DNA from: Hymenopellis radicata
Taxonomy: Eukaryota > Basidiomycota > Agaricomycetes > Agaricales > Physalacriaceae
Length of the DNA stretch: 20,455 bases
NCBI GenBank assembly: GCA_015501595.1
Contig: JADNRX010000844.1
Coordinates: 1 to 20,455 of the forward strand
Direction of reading: 5' to 3'
Each line of letters starts with the position of its first letter. Position 1 is the first letter of the stretch. The notes beneath the pieces are model-generated. The model was not told the origin of the DNA. It saw only the letters and a program-made list of their open reading frames with translations, and did not search any database. A program made the position numbers and the translations under genes. Positions 1 to 9,722 of this stretch are shown piece by piece.

Positions 1-254
1 AGTGCCCCATAACATGCTGCAACGTGCAGTCAGTTCAAATTCATGTATAGGACATATGTCGCGTACGCAAATACCAGCCATGGCATTCTCGAACTCCTGT
101 CATACTTGGCAACCGCGTACGTCGCCAGAACGCTGGCCAGAAGTTGAAAGAAGACACCATACACTTGAGGACCGGAAAAAAGTAGAAGAGGGTGATAGCT
201 ATGTTGAATAGATGCTTAAGAGCTGGCTGGGATGATGGTATGCGCACGAACACG
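1..254. repeat. Inverted repeat, left arm (partner 12360-12615)
   Basis: Bases 1-254 match the reverse complement of 12360-12615 almost base for base, with a few substitutions and single-base indels. Similarity stops at 254: this copy continues into the upstream MBOAT exon, while the partner runs into unrelated sequence. The left end is cut by the window, so the true repeat may be longer. The arms carry exon 2, an intron and the start of exon 3 of the acyltransferase. Confidence 0.9.
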
Positions 255-411
255 CTCCCTAATGGGAAAGCAATGAGGAGGCAGGAGATTAGCTGCGACC
301 GAGACCCTCGTCAGCTCCGTCATCGGGGATTCATTGCCAGCGCACCTTGATCTGGTCGACAGAGGCGCCAGCGAGCTCGGCCAGCGGCACAAAGACGCTG
401 TCGAGGTCCAT
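1..411 (-). pseudogene. 5' part of an MBOAT lysophospholipid acyltransferase (ALE1-like), frameshifted, window-truncated
   Basis: Read on the minus strand, an ATG at 411-409 opens a 22-codon first exon (411-346, MDLDSVFVPLAELAGASV...). A 53-nt intron follows (345-293, gtgcgc...gcag), then exon 2 (292-67, starting LISCLLIAFPLGSVFVRIPS), a 50-nt intron (66-17, with a CTGAC branch-site candidate) and the start of exon 3 (16-1). This is the N-terminal membrane region of an ER phospholipid acyltransferase. Compared with the second copy at 12360-12615, it lacks one base after the VLK codons (roughly 168) and another just inside exon 3 (about 13-14). Each deletion breaks the frame. Unlike the right copy it keeps the first exon and a sense Pro codon where the right copy has TAA. 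The rest of the gene would lie left of the window. I read it as a decayed copy, unless the indels are assembly errors. Confidence 0.8.
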
Positions 412-1244
412 GTTGGCGGCGGCGGCGACGACGACGACGGGGTTTGGAACAAAGTTGGTTAAATTTGCTCAGCCAGAAGGTACGGCCCGACACGGATCAA
501 TTCCTTGGCACCTTCGCAGTTGTCCGTCCGCGACAAAGGACGTCGACTCGAAAGAAAGTTTCTCTGCCGCGGCGCAAAGCTTTGGGGAAGGTGGCGAAGG
601 AAGAAGGGATGACGAGCGCGGGTCTAGGGTGCTGTGGAACCCTAACCTTTTATCGACAATACGCCGTCATGGGCTCCGACTACGGGCGTGCAATAAGACC
701 GGAGTACTTACAGTCCTAAGTTTGCCGAAGGGTGCTCGCGTTCGTAGCGTAGACTCGCCCGATGACATTAGCGAGGAAGTTCCACTACAATATGACAACC
801 CCATGGCTATAGAGAGGTTTACCCGCGGCATTCAGTCTACTGAGACGTCACTCTGCGAACTTAAATGGACAGCGAAGAAGACTATATACCGCGAGGCACT
901 TCACGCCCGAGGATAAGTAGTATACGTATACCTTCTAGACAGGCAGGACGAAGCGAAAGCAAAAGATGATCTCTTGCAGTCTACCATTTGGACCCTGCAA
1001 AGATGTGGATGGCTTCTTATATACGCCTCATCCAACCTGGACGTCGCTACTACAGAGGTGTGTCGGCCAAACCGATCATCAGTGCGGTCGAACTACGCGT
1101 CGAGTCTTGTCGCGACGCGACTTCTGGTAGAACACATGACTTTCTAGTCTTTGATAGTTTCCAAAAGCAATATAGGAGTGCGCGCGGAAGAAGCGCATCC
1201 CAGCAGCACTCTGGTGATGATGGTGCACAACAGGCGTTATCAAA
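412..1244. other. Intergenic: upstream of left MBOAT copy, downstream of MARVEL gene
   Basis: This 0.8 kb lies between two minus-strand genes. It should hold the promoter of the left acyltransferase copy and the 3' flank of the MARVEL gene. A plus-strand open frame (347-916) crosses it but also lies antisense to acyltransferase exon 1, and it has no recognisable domain. I see no RNA gene, repeat or clear core promoter. Confidence 0.5.
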
Positions 1245-2239
1245 TTAACTGCATAACATTCCAAGGATATAAAACACGCGCCAAACTCGAATTGAATAAA
1301 TCCATCCCATCCAAAGCCCAACAAACTCTTTACACTTGCGGTTGCGCCTGCTGTCCCACCCACCCAGATGTAGGAGACGTAGGCGCCTGCGATCCACCAG
1401 TAGCCACGGGCTTTTCCGATGTGTTGTTGCCCCCGCAATCGCCGAGGCGGATGAACTCCAGACAGTAAGGTTTCCGCGATTGATTGCGATCAGAGAGAAG
1501 ACGAGTAACGTGCCCCAGTAGCCCATAACTACAGAAGAATGATGATGATGAAATGAGAATGGTGTGAGGGCGAGAAGAGGGGAGGGATGATACTGACGGA
1601 TGAGCCAGCTGAGGAAGGAGAAGGCTTCGATGGCCATGCCTTCCTTGCAAGCGCCGCTCAGCTCAGCTACGGAGAACGACATTCAGAAACTGAAAACGAG
1701 CATGTCAAGGAAGATGAGGCTCACGGAAACGATAATCGCAATTAGAGATAAACGTGAGGTTATTCGCGTTCGCGGCCAAACCAGCACTCGTCAACCAAAG
1801 CACCCAAAGAATACCTTATTCCCAAATGAGTCAGACGTCGCCTCCTATCAAGTTAAGATCCTTACCAAGCCACGCCATCTCTACCATAACCATCGACGTA
1901 AAAGCGCCCTTGCGCAACATATCGATAACCAGCCTTCCAGGAGAACGAGTCAGCTATGATAAAGCACAGGAGACTTGAACACAATACATACATAACAGGC
2001 GCCGTCATAATCGTGAGAATAGCCGTCGCGATAGCCATAGCCGAATACGTGAAATACACGTTGAAAGACGTTGTGGTGAAGTATATAAGATGCCCACTAA
2101 GCCCCAGGATGATGACCGAAAACAATGTGACTGCGCCTAACAACAACTCGCACATTAGCATTCAACGAGAAGAGAAAGAAGGGGGAGTGTGAGTACTCAG
2201 CGCAATGAGACGGAAAAGCGGGAGAATCTTGACCACCAT
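1245..2239 (-). CDS. MARVEL-domain four-helix membrane protein
   Basis: Six exons give a continuous frame: 2239-2197, 2136-1992, 1933-1866, 1814-1725, 1666-1598 and 1528-1245, with all introns GT...AG (51-69 nt). The product is about 232 aa. It shows four hydrophobic helices: near the N-terminus (SAVTLFSVIILGLSGHL), then VYFTYSAMAIATAILTI, then GILWVLWLTSAGLAA, and finally a pair of segments around AIEAFSFLSWLILMGYW. A conserved Cys pair sits in the loop between helices 3 and 4 (SNCDY and SGACK). This spacing and the AIEAFSFL motif are typical of basidiomycete MARVEL proteins of the plasma membrane or vesicles, whose exact role is not established. The C-terminal tail is uncertain. The current frame runs on to 1245 with an Arg/Trp-rich tail, whereas a +1 frame ending at 1330 gives a Pro/Gln-rich tail (ending VGQQAQPQV) more like the family, so a single-base indel near 1440-1455 is possible. 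Confidence 0.8.
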
Positions 2240-2298
2240 ACCGGTAGGTTGGACGGGGGGAAGGCTTAGCTATGTCGTTTCATCAAGTTGTGAAGGCC

Positions 2299-2306
2299 CT
2301 TTTATA
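2299..2306 (-). promoter_or_regulatory. TATA box candidate of the MARVEL gene
   Basis: The minus strand reads TATAAAAG here, 60 nt upstream of the chosen ATG (2239). That fits a TATA element with a short 5' leader. A CT-rich tract lies further upstream, around 2455-2490. Confidence 0.5.
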
Positions 2307-2969
2307 CTCCCAACCAACCAATTTGATCGACAGATCGAGAAACTGATAACCTTAATGCAATCAGGTGTCGCGAAGAATCAGATCCGTTGCGCTCTAGTTC
2401 CCAATTCAGTCACCGCACCGCATCCTCGTTTTCAACTTTTTGCCGGTGTATACATCCTCCTCTCCTATGCTTTGGGGAGGGGAGGGGAGGTAGACCTTTG
2501 AGTCCGTCCTTGGCGCCCTCCTCAACCATCCGCATTTCAAAATGGCGTGCAGCGCTTCAGCTTGACAGCCAACAGATTGACAGCCGACAGCACGCCTCAG
2601 GTTCCCTCAAACCTAGTGGAACAGAATAACACTGATTTATTAAAACTCTGCAAGGCATCATCATTCATGGAGCACATCCAACTGAATGCGTCCCTGCAGC
2701 GCTTCTACGAAAAAGAGTCCAGCGCGTCCACGAGAGAGTGTGTGTTCCGAGGCACCAGTCGTACGGTAGTGTATACAGGCGATCGAATGAAGACAGGTAA
2801 CGAGCGTGAACAGGCCATCAGGATGGTGGCGCAATACATACAAGGCGAAAAGTCTTATGAAGGCGAAGTTCAAGTATGTATGAATGAATCATAATCCTAA
2901 ATTGCCTTAATCAATCTCGTAACCTCACGAAACGACCATAAAACTCACTACAAGAGATCTGCCAGCAAA
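2307..2969. other. Intergenic, no supported gene
   Basis: This lies between the start of the MARVEL gene and the 3' end of the large membrane-protein gene. Short open frames on both strands (plus 2547-2894, minus 2873-2661) overlap each other and have no recognisable domain or plausible splice extension. I see only probable promoter sequence and a 3' flank. Confidence 0.5.
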
Positions 2970-5507
2970 TCATTCGAAGGGGTTCTCGACCTTCTCAAAG
3001 GGGTTCTCGAAGGTCTCCGTTGACGACGAAAACAATTCCAATTCCGAGCGGTTCTCGGAAAACAACTTGTACGTAGCAGGCTGTGCTTGCGCCACCTCAT
3101 CGCCAAACGGCCGCACATGCGTTACGACTTGCAATGTCGCCTCCTCGAGATCCCGCGCGTTCGCGGGCGCAAAATGAACAGTTGATTCGGAACCAAAGGA
3201 TATCAACGAGTCCGTCCTCGTGAGGCTCGACGCGGCACGAGAGGGAGAGCGGATGGTCCCATAGCTAGATGATTCAGAACCAAAAGATATCAACGAGTCC
3301 GTCCTCGTGAGGCTCGACGCGGAACGAGAGGGAGAGCGGATGGTCCCAAAGCTCGATGATTCAGAACCAAAGGATATCAACGAGTCCGTGTCCGTCCTCA
3401 TGCTCGACGCGGCACGAGAGGGCGAGCGGATGGTCCCAGAGCTAGATATGACGAACAGTGGTGATAGGGGAGGCGAGTCGTCAAGCGGAGGCTCCAAGAA
3501 GGGATCTTGCGCAGATTCCATGCTCATGAGAGAGGTCACGCTGTACCGCGACTCCGAGTTGATACTAACGAAACTGGCACTGGATCGATTCCACAGCGAC
3601 GCGTTGTCGACCGAGTTATCAGGGCGTATGGTCAGAGGCGCATGAGCACCATCTCTGAACAAGGACGGCGTCGCCATACTGAGCCTGCTCCAACGATGCG
3701 GGCGGTGAATACCAGTCCAAAGTGTCTTGCCCGACCTCCGTCGCCAGCGCCAATACACGCCGAACAACAACAGGCCGAGGAACAGAAATCCAAAGAGAGA
3801 GCCTAGGATTGCCCCAAGATGATTACCCCGACTGTTGGAAAATATGTTTATCAAACTGACGCGCATGAATGATGCATACTTACTGAGGCGCATTGTCAGG
3901 AACTCCACCCTCACCAGGCCCACGACCCCCAGGCCCATCACCAACACCAATCGTCGGGACCGCACCCAAAGTGCGCGAGCCAGAGCCGGCGCCGAAAGGA
4001 AGATTACCGCCTGGCCCACCACCATCAGCGCCTGATGCATCGTGCGTGGGATCAACAGCAAGATGCACGTCCAGACTGTCAAATGTTGATAAGAATTGTA
4101 AACATTCAAGAACCTGTCGCTCACGTACCTTCGCGATACGGTGTCAGTAAAGATGAGACTGACAGACGTCTTCGTTGTGACACTGGCATCGGGGGCAAAA
4201 GAAATAGTCGTCGGCGTGCCCTGTATCGTGAGCGTGATAGGCTCCACCGTCGCCACAGGACTTGTAGGAGACACAGACCGAGACTGTGCGGTAGCCGGGA
4301 CGGTAGACGTCCCGTCCTCAGTATAAGGACCACGAGTCAACGTCGTCTGTGTCGTACCCGGGGAAAGTGTGGACTCATTTCCAGGCGATTCAGAAGACAG
4401 TGTCGTGTGCGTGGAAGCTCGGGAAGACGAATCCTGCGGGACGTCAACTGATGACGAACCAGAAGGACTGGAGGGACCGGAGTTGGTATTAGGAGAGCTC
4501 GAAGGCGAAGTCGTCCACGTCTCCGTCGAAAAATGCGTCACCGTCGTTTCTGTGTGAGACGTGTGTTCACCAGCCGAAGAGCTAGCAGGCGAAGTCGTCG
4601 CGGTCTCTGTCGGAACAGGCGTCACCGTCGTCGGTTTCCCTGCTGGAGAACTCGCAGACGGAGAGCCGGGCGACGTGGTCGACTCCGTCGTGACAGACGC
4701 CATCGTAGTCGGCTTGGTGTGTGGTGCAATATCACTATTATTTGTAGACGTTGTATCGGGAGGCGTGGATGAAGCCGGAGAAGTGGTGTCATGAGGTGCG
4801 GTCGAGTCAGTGCTGGAAGTCATAGTAGAGGGTATGGAGTTGGAAGGGGAAGGGGTATGTGATGAAGCAGTACCATCCGGGGCGGAAGTACTGTCTTCGG
4901 ATACAGAAGTAAAAGTGGTCGTGAGAGGAGTAGTGGAAGAGGAAACGAATGAGCTCTGAGCCAGCGTAGTGGTAGACGCTGGAGGGCTACTCGATGTAAC
5001 AGAGCTAGCAGAGTCGGTGACCGCGGGCGACTCGGAAACTACCGAAGTAGTCTGTGGTTCCGCTGTAGTCCCGACCTCGGAAACACTGGACGGTGCATCC
5101 GAGACGGTAGACGCCTCCGTTGACGAAGGAGCGGCCGTTTCATGAAAGGTAGAAGTGGGAGGGTCCGTGAACGTTGACGTCGCCGGCTCCTCTGGAGACG
5201 AAGAGGTGGTCGGAACATCCTCTACGCTGGAAGTAGAAGATCCTGCCTCGACATAAGAGGTGCTGGGCGCCGCTGCGGGAGTCTCGGTTGAGGAAGTCTC
5301 CTCGACGCTGGTGGTAGGAGACTCGCCGGTGCTAGATCCCGCCTCCGATGGGGAATGCTCAACAGAGGTAGTCGTCGCGTCTGGCGTTTCTGGTGACGAA
5401 ATGGTGGTGGTAGGAGTGTCCGATGAATGGTTTGCTTCCGAATCTTGTCGAGGCGCGGGACCGTGGCGCCGAACGACAAGAAAGCCAGACTGAGAATGTC
5501 TTCTCAT
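2970..5507 (-). CDS. Mucin-like single-pass membrane protein with Ser/Thr-rich ectodomain and NPF-tailed cytoplasmic domain
   Basis: The minus strand is open from 5519 to 2970, but two introns lie inside: 4128-4076 (gtacgt...acag) and 3883-3832 (gtaagt...acag). They are read through without a stop. Splicing replaces an odd basic/hydrophobic stretch with a Gly/Pro-rich linker, giving three exons (5507-4129, 4075-3884, 3831-2970) and 810 aa. Residues about 20-420 are almost entirely Ser, Thr, Pro, Ala and Glu, as in O-mannosylated cell-surface proteins. About 420-459 (EPITLTIQGTPTTISF...) looks less biased. One transmembrane helix at about 530-551 (GAILGSLFGFLFLGLLLFGV) is followed by a basic stop-transfer RWRRR. 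The tail of about 255 aa has three tandem repeats (GTIRSPSRAASS...DSLISFGSES) and ends FENPFEKVENPFE. I see no convincing signal peptide after ATG 5507, so an upstream exon may be missing. By topology it resembles Wsc/Mid2-type wall sensors, but no sequence homology is claimed. Confidence 0.83.
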   Translation of the reverse strand: MRRHSQSGFLVVRRHGPAPRQDSEANHSSDTPTTTISSPETPDATTTSVEHSPSEAGSSTGESPTTSVEETSSTETPAAAPSTSYVEAGSSTSSVEDVPTTSSSPEEPATSTFTDPPTSTFHETAAPSSTEASTVSDAPSSVSEVGTTAEPQTTSVVSESPAVTDSASSVTSSSPPASTTTLAQSSFVSSSTTPLTTTFTSVSEDSTSAPDGTASSHTPSPSNSIPSTMTSSTDSTAPHDTTSPASSTPPDTTSTNNSDIAPHTKPTTMASVTTESTTSPGSPSASSPAGKPTTVTPVPTETATTSPASSSAGEHTSHTETTVTHFSTETWTTSPSSSPNTNSGPSSPSGSSSVDVPQDSSSRASTHTTLSSESPGNESTLSPGTTQTTLTRGPYTEDGTSTVPATAQSRSVSPTSPVATVEPITLTIQGTPTTISFAPDASVTTKTSVSLIFTDTVSRRYVSDRFLNVYNSYQHLTVWTCILLLIPRTMHQALMVVGQAVIFLSAPALARALWVRSRRLVLVMGLGVVGLVRVEFLTMRLSKYASFMRVSLINIFSNSRGNHLGAILGSLFGFLFLGLLLFGVYWRWRRRSGKTLWTGIHRPHRWSRLSMATPSLFRDGAHAPLTIRPDNSVDNASLWNRSSASFVSINSESRYSVTSLMSMESAQDPFLEPPLDDSPPLSPLFVISSSGTIRSPSRAASSMRTDTDSLISFGSESSSFGTIRSPSRSASSLTRTDSLISFGSESSSYGTIRSPSRAASSLTRTDSLISFGSESTVHFAPANARDLEEATLQVVTHVRPFGDEVAQAQPATYKLFSENRSELELFSSSTETFENPFEKVENPFE
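3184..3450 (-). repeat. Three tandem in-frame repeats in the cytoplasmic tail
   Basis: Three copies of an approximately 81-87 bp unit lie head to tail. Each encodes GTIRSPSR(A/S)ASS, then an Arg/Thr/Asp segment, then DSLISFGSES. Copies two and three are nearly identical in DNA, while the copy nearest the membrane carries an extra codon pair (MRTDTDS). The unit is rich in Ser next to Arg (RSPSR), which suggests phosphorylation sites. High DNA identity points to recent expansion or gene conversion. Confidence 0.85.
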
Positions 5508-6738
5508 AACGCAACACAATTGTAAGTCGTCGGAATTATTGGAGCATCAACAGAGTAAAAAGAATGTGGGGGAGGACGACGACGAAACGACTTGTCCGAG
5601 TTTAAGGTGGCTCCTTGCTGATCCCAAAAAATTAGGTGGGCATGCTGAGGAGAGAGAAACGGAAAGTTATATCAGCCAATAGCGATGAGAAACATATATG
5701 AGCGGAGCCTTCTGATGGACGTGTCCATGTCTAGAGTGATTTTCTCGGGGGCTTTAGGGATAGAAGGCGCTTAATGAGGGGAAGTTTCGGGACGGGGGTA
5801 AAAATGACCTCCCGGTGGCGCATATTCTGCCATTAAGGAGCGATGGCCGCCAGTCAAAGTGACATTGGCTTCTTCGGGATACATTTTAGAGCGTACGTCC
5901 GCATAAATCGACGTGGAGCCATCTTGACAAGGCGCCACGGTGAAGCAGCCGTTGCGTCTGCCTCTCCAAAATCAAGGGAAGCAGGAAAGGAAGCTTCCGC
6001 TGTCCTGGGCCCGTCATAAGATTTCTATCTGTGGCACAGCGGAGTGGAGTGAGTGCCACGTTCGGGATCATTAACTTGGAGCTCGTACCAGTACACGCGA
6101 AGATGATATTGTTTGGCGCGGCTAGGCCTTCAGCTTCTCCTCCTCTCCTGAGTCGAGAAGAGAAGAAAGAATCATTTGATCCTTCGGAATGTTGGCCATC
6201 GTTTCACCGAACGGAAGAAGGAATCAATTTTCGCGAACATGACGGCACTTGACAAGCTTGACATGTGAGGGATCCGAGAAAACAAGCTCAAACGTCAAAC
6301 GTGACGTAGTTCTTATCTCATCCGTCCATTTCATTTATAGTGGATTGTGTTTGAATTCGCATCTACCTGCATGGTTGTTCAAGAGCTCTTCTGCACATCC
6401 TCTCAAGTCCTAGAATGGGTTTTCCAAGGGTTTTCTTCCCAATCTTCTAGTCCAGATCCAAGTGTGAGCAATGATTGACTCTCAGTGACGGAAATGCCAT
6501 TAAAGGAGCATCGGAATACTTGCCCCTTCCAAGACCAGGCTTCATGGTATCAGCAGGTTAACAGTGCTATAAGAGTATTCAGAATGTCCTGTAGGGGCAA
6601 TCGAGAAGCACTGTAAGGGGAGTCAATCGCAGTCGAAGATCCCGGCGTTCTCCAGATGATCAGATTAGTGGTCTTGACCATACCGAATCTATACCTTTTC
6701 CCGTCTCAAGTATCTCTAATAGTAGTACACGTCTTCGT
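5508..6738. other. 1.2 kb intergenic region, probable promoter of the mucin-like gene
   Basis: This is the upstream region of the minus-strand membrane-protein gene and the downstream flank of the kinase gene. It holds no open frame with a recognisable domain; the longest plus-strand one (6031-6252) has no homology I can name. A missing first exon encoding a signal peptide could hide in 5508-5800, where a pyrimidine-rich acceptor-like site (ctcag, about 5493-5497) lies just inside the annotated first codons. Confidence 0.4.
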
Positions 6739-8808
6739 CTATTTGCAAGCCTCTTCAATTTCCTTCCTCCACCTCTTTTGAATGCCAATAGCCTCTCTAA
6801 AGATCTTGTACTTTGCCTCCAAAAGCCTCTTCACCTTGGGTGAGGCCGCAGGGACGATCATCGTGCCAGGAGGCGTCATCTCAACCTAGCCAAGCTATTA
6901 GAATGACCTCTGTCAAAGAATCTAAACTTACCATGATCTTCCAAAGCGCCTCCCCCTGCTCCTTCTCCCCATAGCTTTTTTCCCTTGTGCCTCTGAAGCG
7001 AAACGACCGAGCATAGCGGCACCGAGAACCACTGCGCCCGCGTGGTCGAATGGCAACACGACGGGCATCCCACAGGTGTCTGCAAAGAGTTGCATCATAG
7101 GAATGTTCTTGGCTTGCCCGCCGCTCATATAGATCGAATCAATCTTGTGGCCCTTTCTGTTCATCTCGTCAACGATATGACGCGTCTGAAGCGCGATAGC
7201 CTCGAGCGTCACGTTGTATTTACGAGCAAGATCGTGTAAGCCGGCGTCCTATCTCCAGTTGAGTAAATCAAAGTCGGTGGCGAAAAAGGTCGTACAAGTG
7301 TAATGCCGACCAAAGAGCCATGCATACGTGGATCAGCAATTGGAGAGCGGTTACCTGTAGCAGTCATTCTGTGACAAAGTCCAAGGCGCAAGGTTAAACA
7401 CTATACCATGTAAATCGGGATAGAGGTGAAGGTCTTTCGTGAGCTCTGTCAAGCTGTCGACTTTCTCGCGTGCCTTGAGTTCCTCAAGAAGGTCCTGAAG
7501 GACTGATAGAATGTTATTATGACATCCCTGTAAGTAAGGACTCGGCTTACCGACGTGAATATTCTTTCCTTGCGCTTTACCTGCTTCGACCAATTTTGGA
7601 TACGCCGCGTGAGTTGTAAGCATAAAGTCGATTAACTAGAGGAAGATTAGCAGCGAATGGCAAGTATACATTTGGACGTTTCACCTGTCCGGTCGACGAC
7701 TGTCCGCCCTCGTTCATCCACCAGCCACGGAACACTGGGTCCTAAGGAGCCGTCAGCGAGGCATCTCGGAACAATTACAAGAACCTAACCTTGTAAGGCC
7801 CCCAAACTCCATCAACAAACACGTCTTGAGGGCTCTGGACAATATGACAGGTACTAGTACCCGCCACGGCTGCCAGTCGATGCCCGGACTCTTCAAAGCC
7901 GGGAAGCTCACTAGTCACTTTTCCTTCCCTCGTCTTGCTGCTCGCCGCGACAGTGCCTAGCCAGCCCGCATACGCGTCAATCAAACCGCTTCCGACGGGT
8001 GTGCCCTCAAGCAGACCAAACTCCTCCGCGGCGCGTTTGGACAATCCGTTACCCACGGGCATACCAGCAGTCAGGACGTTCATGTCGGCGGCACCCAACT
8101 GGGAGTAGTCGTTTTGAATGAGCTGCTCTAGGCCAATCGTTTTGAAGAATTCGGGCTGCCAGCCAGAGTTGGGCACGAAGGAGCATTTACAGGTTACCGA
8201 GCAGCATGATCGGGTGTTATCAGCCGTGGCGCGGTACGTGAGGAAGTCGGGGAGATCGAAGAATTGGCAGTTGGAGAACAGAGAAGGATCCATGTGGTTC
8301 TTGAGCCAAAGGACCTTGGGGATCTCCATCTCCAACTACAATGCGATGAGCTACGTCGGCGGATGTTGGGTGGAAAAACATACGCTCATGGTTCCGCCGA
8401 CATAGTCGAGCACGATAGATCCAGTGCTGTTGATCAAGTCGGCCTCCTTCTCAGCACGGTGGTCGGCCCAAAGGATGACATTGCGATCCCCAGGCTTGCC
8501 CAGCGAATCACCCTTGGTGACTGCAATCGGCTCACCCTGAAGATCAGAAACCGCCAGCGAGCACGTCGCATCGAAGCCAATCCCTTGACCGCCGACGGAG
8601 GGACCTTGGATTCCGCCAGGCAGGTCTTGACGCAGGTCGATATCGCCTCCCAGATGTTGTTGGTCGACTGTTCAAATATCCTATGGTCCTCAGTGTCGCG
8701 AAAAGTGAGCGTATCCTTGGTGCAGGACGCGACGGTGGTGCCGTCTTGCTTCACGAGAGACGCACGCGCAGAGCCTGTTCCGACGTCGACGCCGATGTAA
8801 TACGACAT
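6739..8808 (-). CDS. FGGY-family carbohydrate kinase (D-ribulose kinase-like), two apparent frameshifts
   Basis: Eight exons: 8808-8384, 8335-7790, 7741-7685, 7635-7551, 7502-7407, 7354-7296, 7248-6932 and 6885-6739. All introns are GT...AG, 46-52 nt. The product would be about 577 aa, normal for the pentulose-kinase branch (human FGGY, yeast YDR109C), which phosphorylates a free sugar such as D-ribulose with ATP in the cytosol. The N-terminal phosphate-binding motif is GVDVGTGSARASLV (residues 5-18). ADHRAEKEAD and GLIDAYAGW (containing the likely catalytic Asp), AGTSTCHI, FRGWWMNEGGQSSTGQ, YMSGGQAKN and the adenosine motif GAVVLGAAMLG follow in family order. Two single-base losses break the frame: in exon 1 near 8585 (between VKG and IGFDAT), and in exon 7 at a run of six A near 6975, after which the conserved GEKEQGEALW frame resumes. 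It is either a recent pseudogene or an assembly artefact, since all motifs and splice sites are otherwise intact. Confidence 0.9.
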
Positions 8809-9209
8809 TTTCGTGAACGTCGTATGAGAGTAAGAAGGAAGACGTCGCGTGTACGTTTTTGTGGAGTACCCCCAAGTTGGGGTCGGCACCCGGCCCGGAC
8901 GACGATCCGCTCTAGTGGCGCAAAAGGTTCAAACGTCCTGGCATTTTAACCACCAGGAATGAGATACATACACTGCAACCAATCTCCCAAGTAGACATGT
9001 CGGTAAATGATTTGATTCAGCCGGAAAATCGAAATCCTCTTACTTAGTCTTTTAACTTGATTCCGAGTCTCTCTGAATTCCGACAAGAAACATTCTGAGC
9101 CTCATACGTTCTAGAAATTGATGTACAGACTGATACTTTGAGATATACCGACTACAGTGGCTGCCTGTCGTTGTAAATCTGATTCCTGAAACCCCGGGCC
9201 ATCCGCGAC
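8809..9209. other. Intergenic: upstream region of the kinase gene
   Basis: Upstream flank of the kinase gene up to the approximate start of the duplicated F-box unit. I see no supported gene. A GGTTCAAA-like string near 8926 resembles a tRNA B box, but no cloverleaf can be drawn around it. Confidence 0.45.
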
Positions 9210-9299
9210 GTCGTTACAATACGTTATGATGTGCGGCGCGCCACTCTCAGTACTGAACGTCATTAATGAAATAAGTATCCATCTCATCACTCTTGCATT

Positions 9300-9722
9300 T
9301 CCTAAGCCTGGCCAATACCTCCTGTACCGGAGGATACCGTTCAATATTGAGCTGTGTGGAACATCTGGGTTCTGGCCAGGAATGAGAGGGCTCCAATGAG
9401 CTCCGGAATGTACTTAATCGATCATAAGCTTAAGGTCCAATCTACTTATTGTATCGAACCTTGAGCGTTTCCAGCAAGGGCGCAAGCCTAAGCATCTCAA
9501 AGTATGTGCGCCACGGGATCTGTAACCTAGTTGAGGACCTTCAAAGGGCACCTCGAACGCTGTAGAAAAAGCATTACTTACCGAAGTACGGTACATCAGC
9601 CTCTCGGATGCGTCTGCAATGGATAGAGTTTTAATGTCTAATTCCTCCAGACAAGGAAGATCGAGAACGGCAGGGAGACGTGCGTTCGAAAGGCTCAGCA
9701 AACGAAGGCGACGGAAAATCAT
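9300..9722 (-). pseudogene. Relic of an F-box/LRR-type gene (3' part), unit 1
   Basis: A minus-strand open frame beginning MIFRRLRLLSLSNARLPAVL continues into a leucine-rich segment (LDLPCLEELDIKTLSI) typical of the C-terminal repeats of basidiomycete F-box proteins. The frame then shifts. The expected segment LLETLKVRY lies in another frame near 9450-9480, and the terminal helix resembling ERYxxVxEVLAxL lies near 9300-9340. No F-box remains, and about 603 bp of the middle is deleted relative to unit 2. It is downstream of the intact F-box gene and on the same strand. Not functional. Confidence 0.65.

Noticed and set aside
347..916. 189-codon plus-strand open frame
   Set aside because: Its first part is antisense to acyltransferase exon 1 and intron 1. 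The rest has mixed composition and no recognisable motif.
2547..2894. 115-codon plus-strand open frame between the MARVEL and mucin-like genes
   Set aside because: No domain, no splice extension and overlapping minus-strand frames. No support beyond length.
3880..5493. Several plus-strand open frames opposite the mucin-like gene
   Set aside because: They are antisense shadows of the Ser/Thr/Pro-rich coding sequence, whose codon bias removes stops from the other frames.
8880..8950. tRNA-like B box (GGTTCAAA) near 8926
   Set aside because: No matching A box, anticodon stem or acceptor stem can be drawn at the right spacing.
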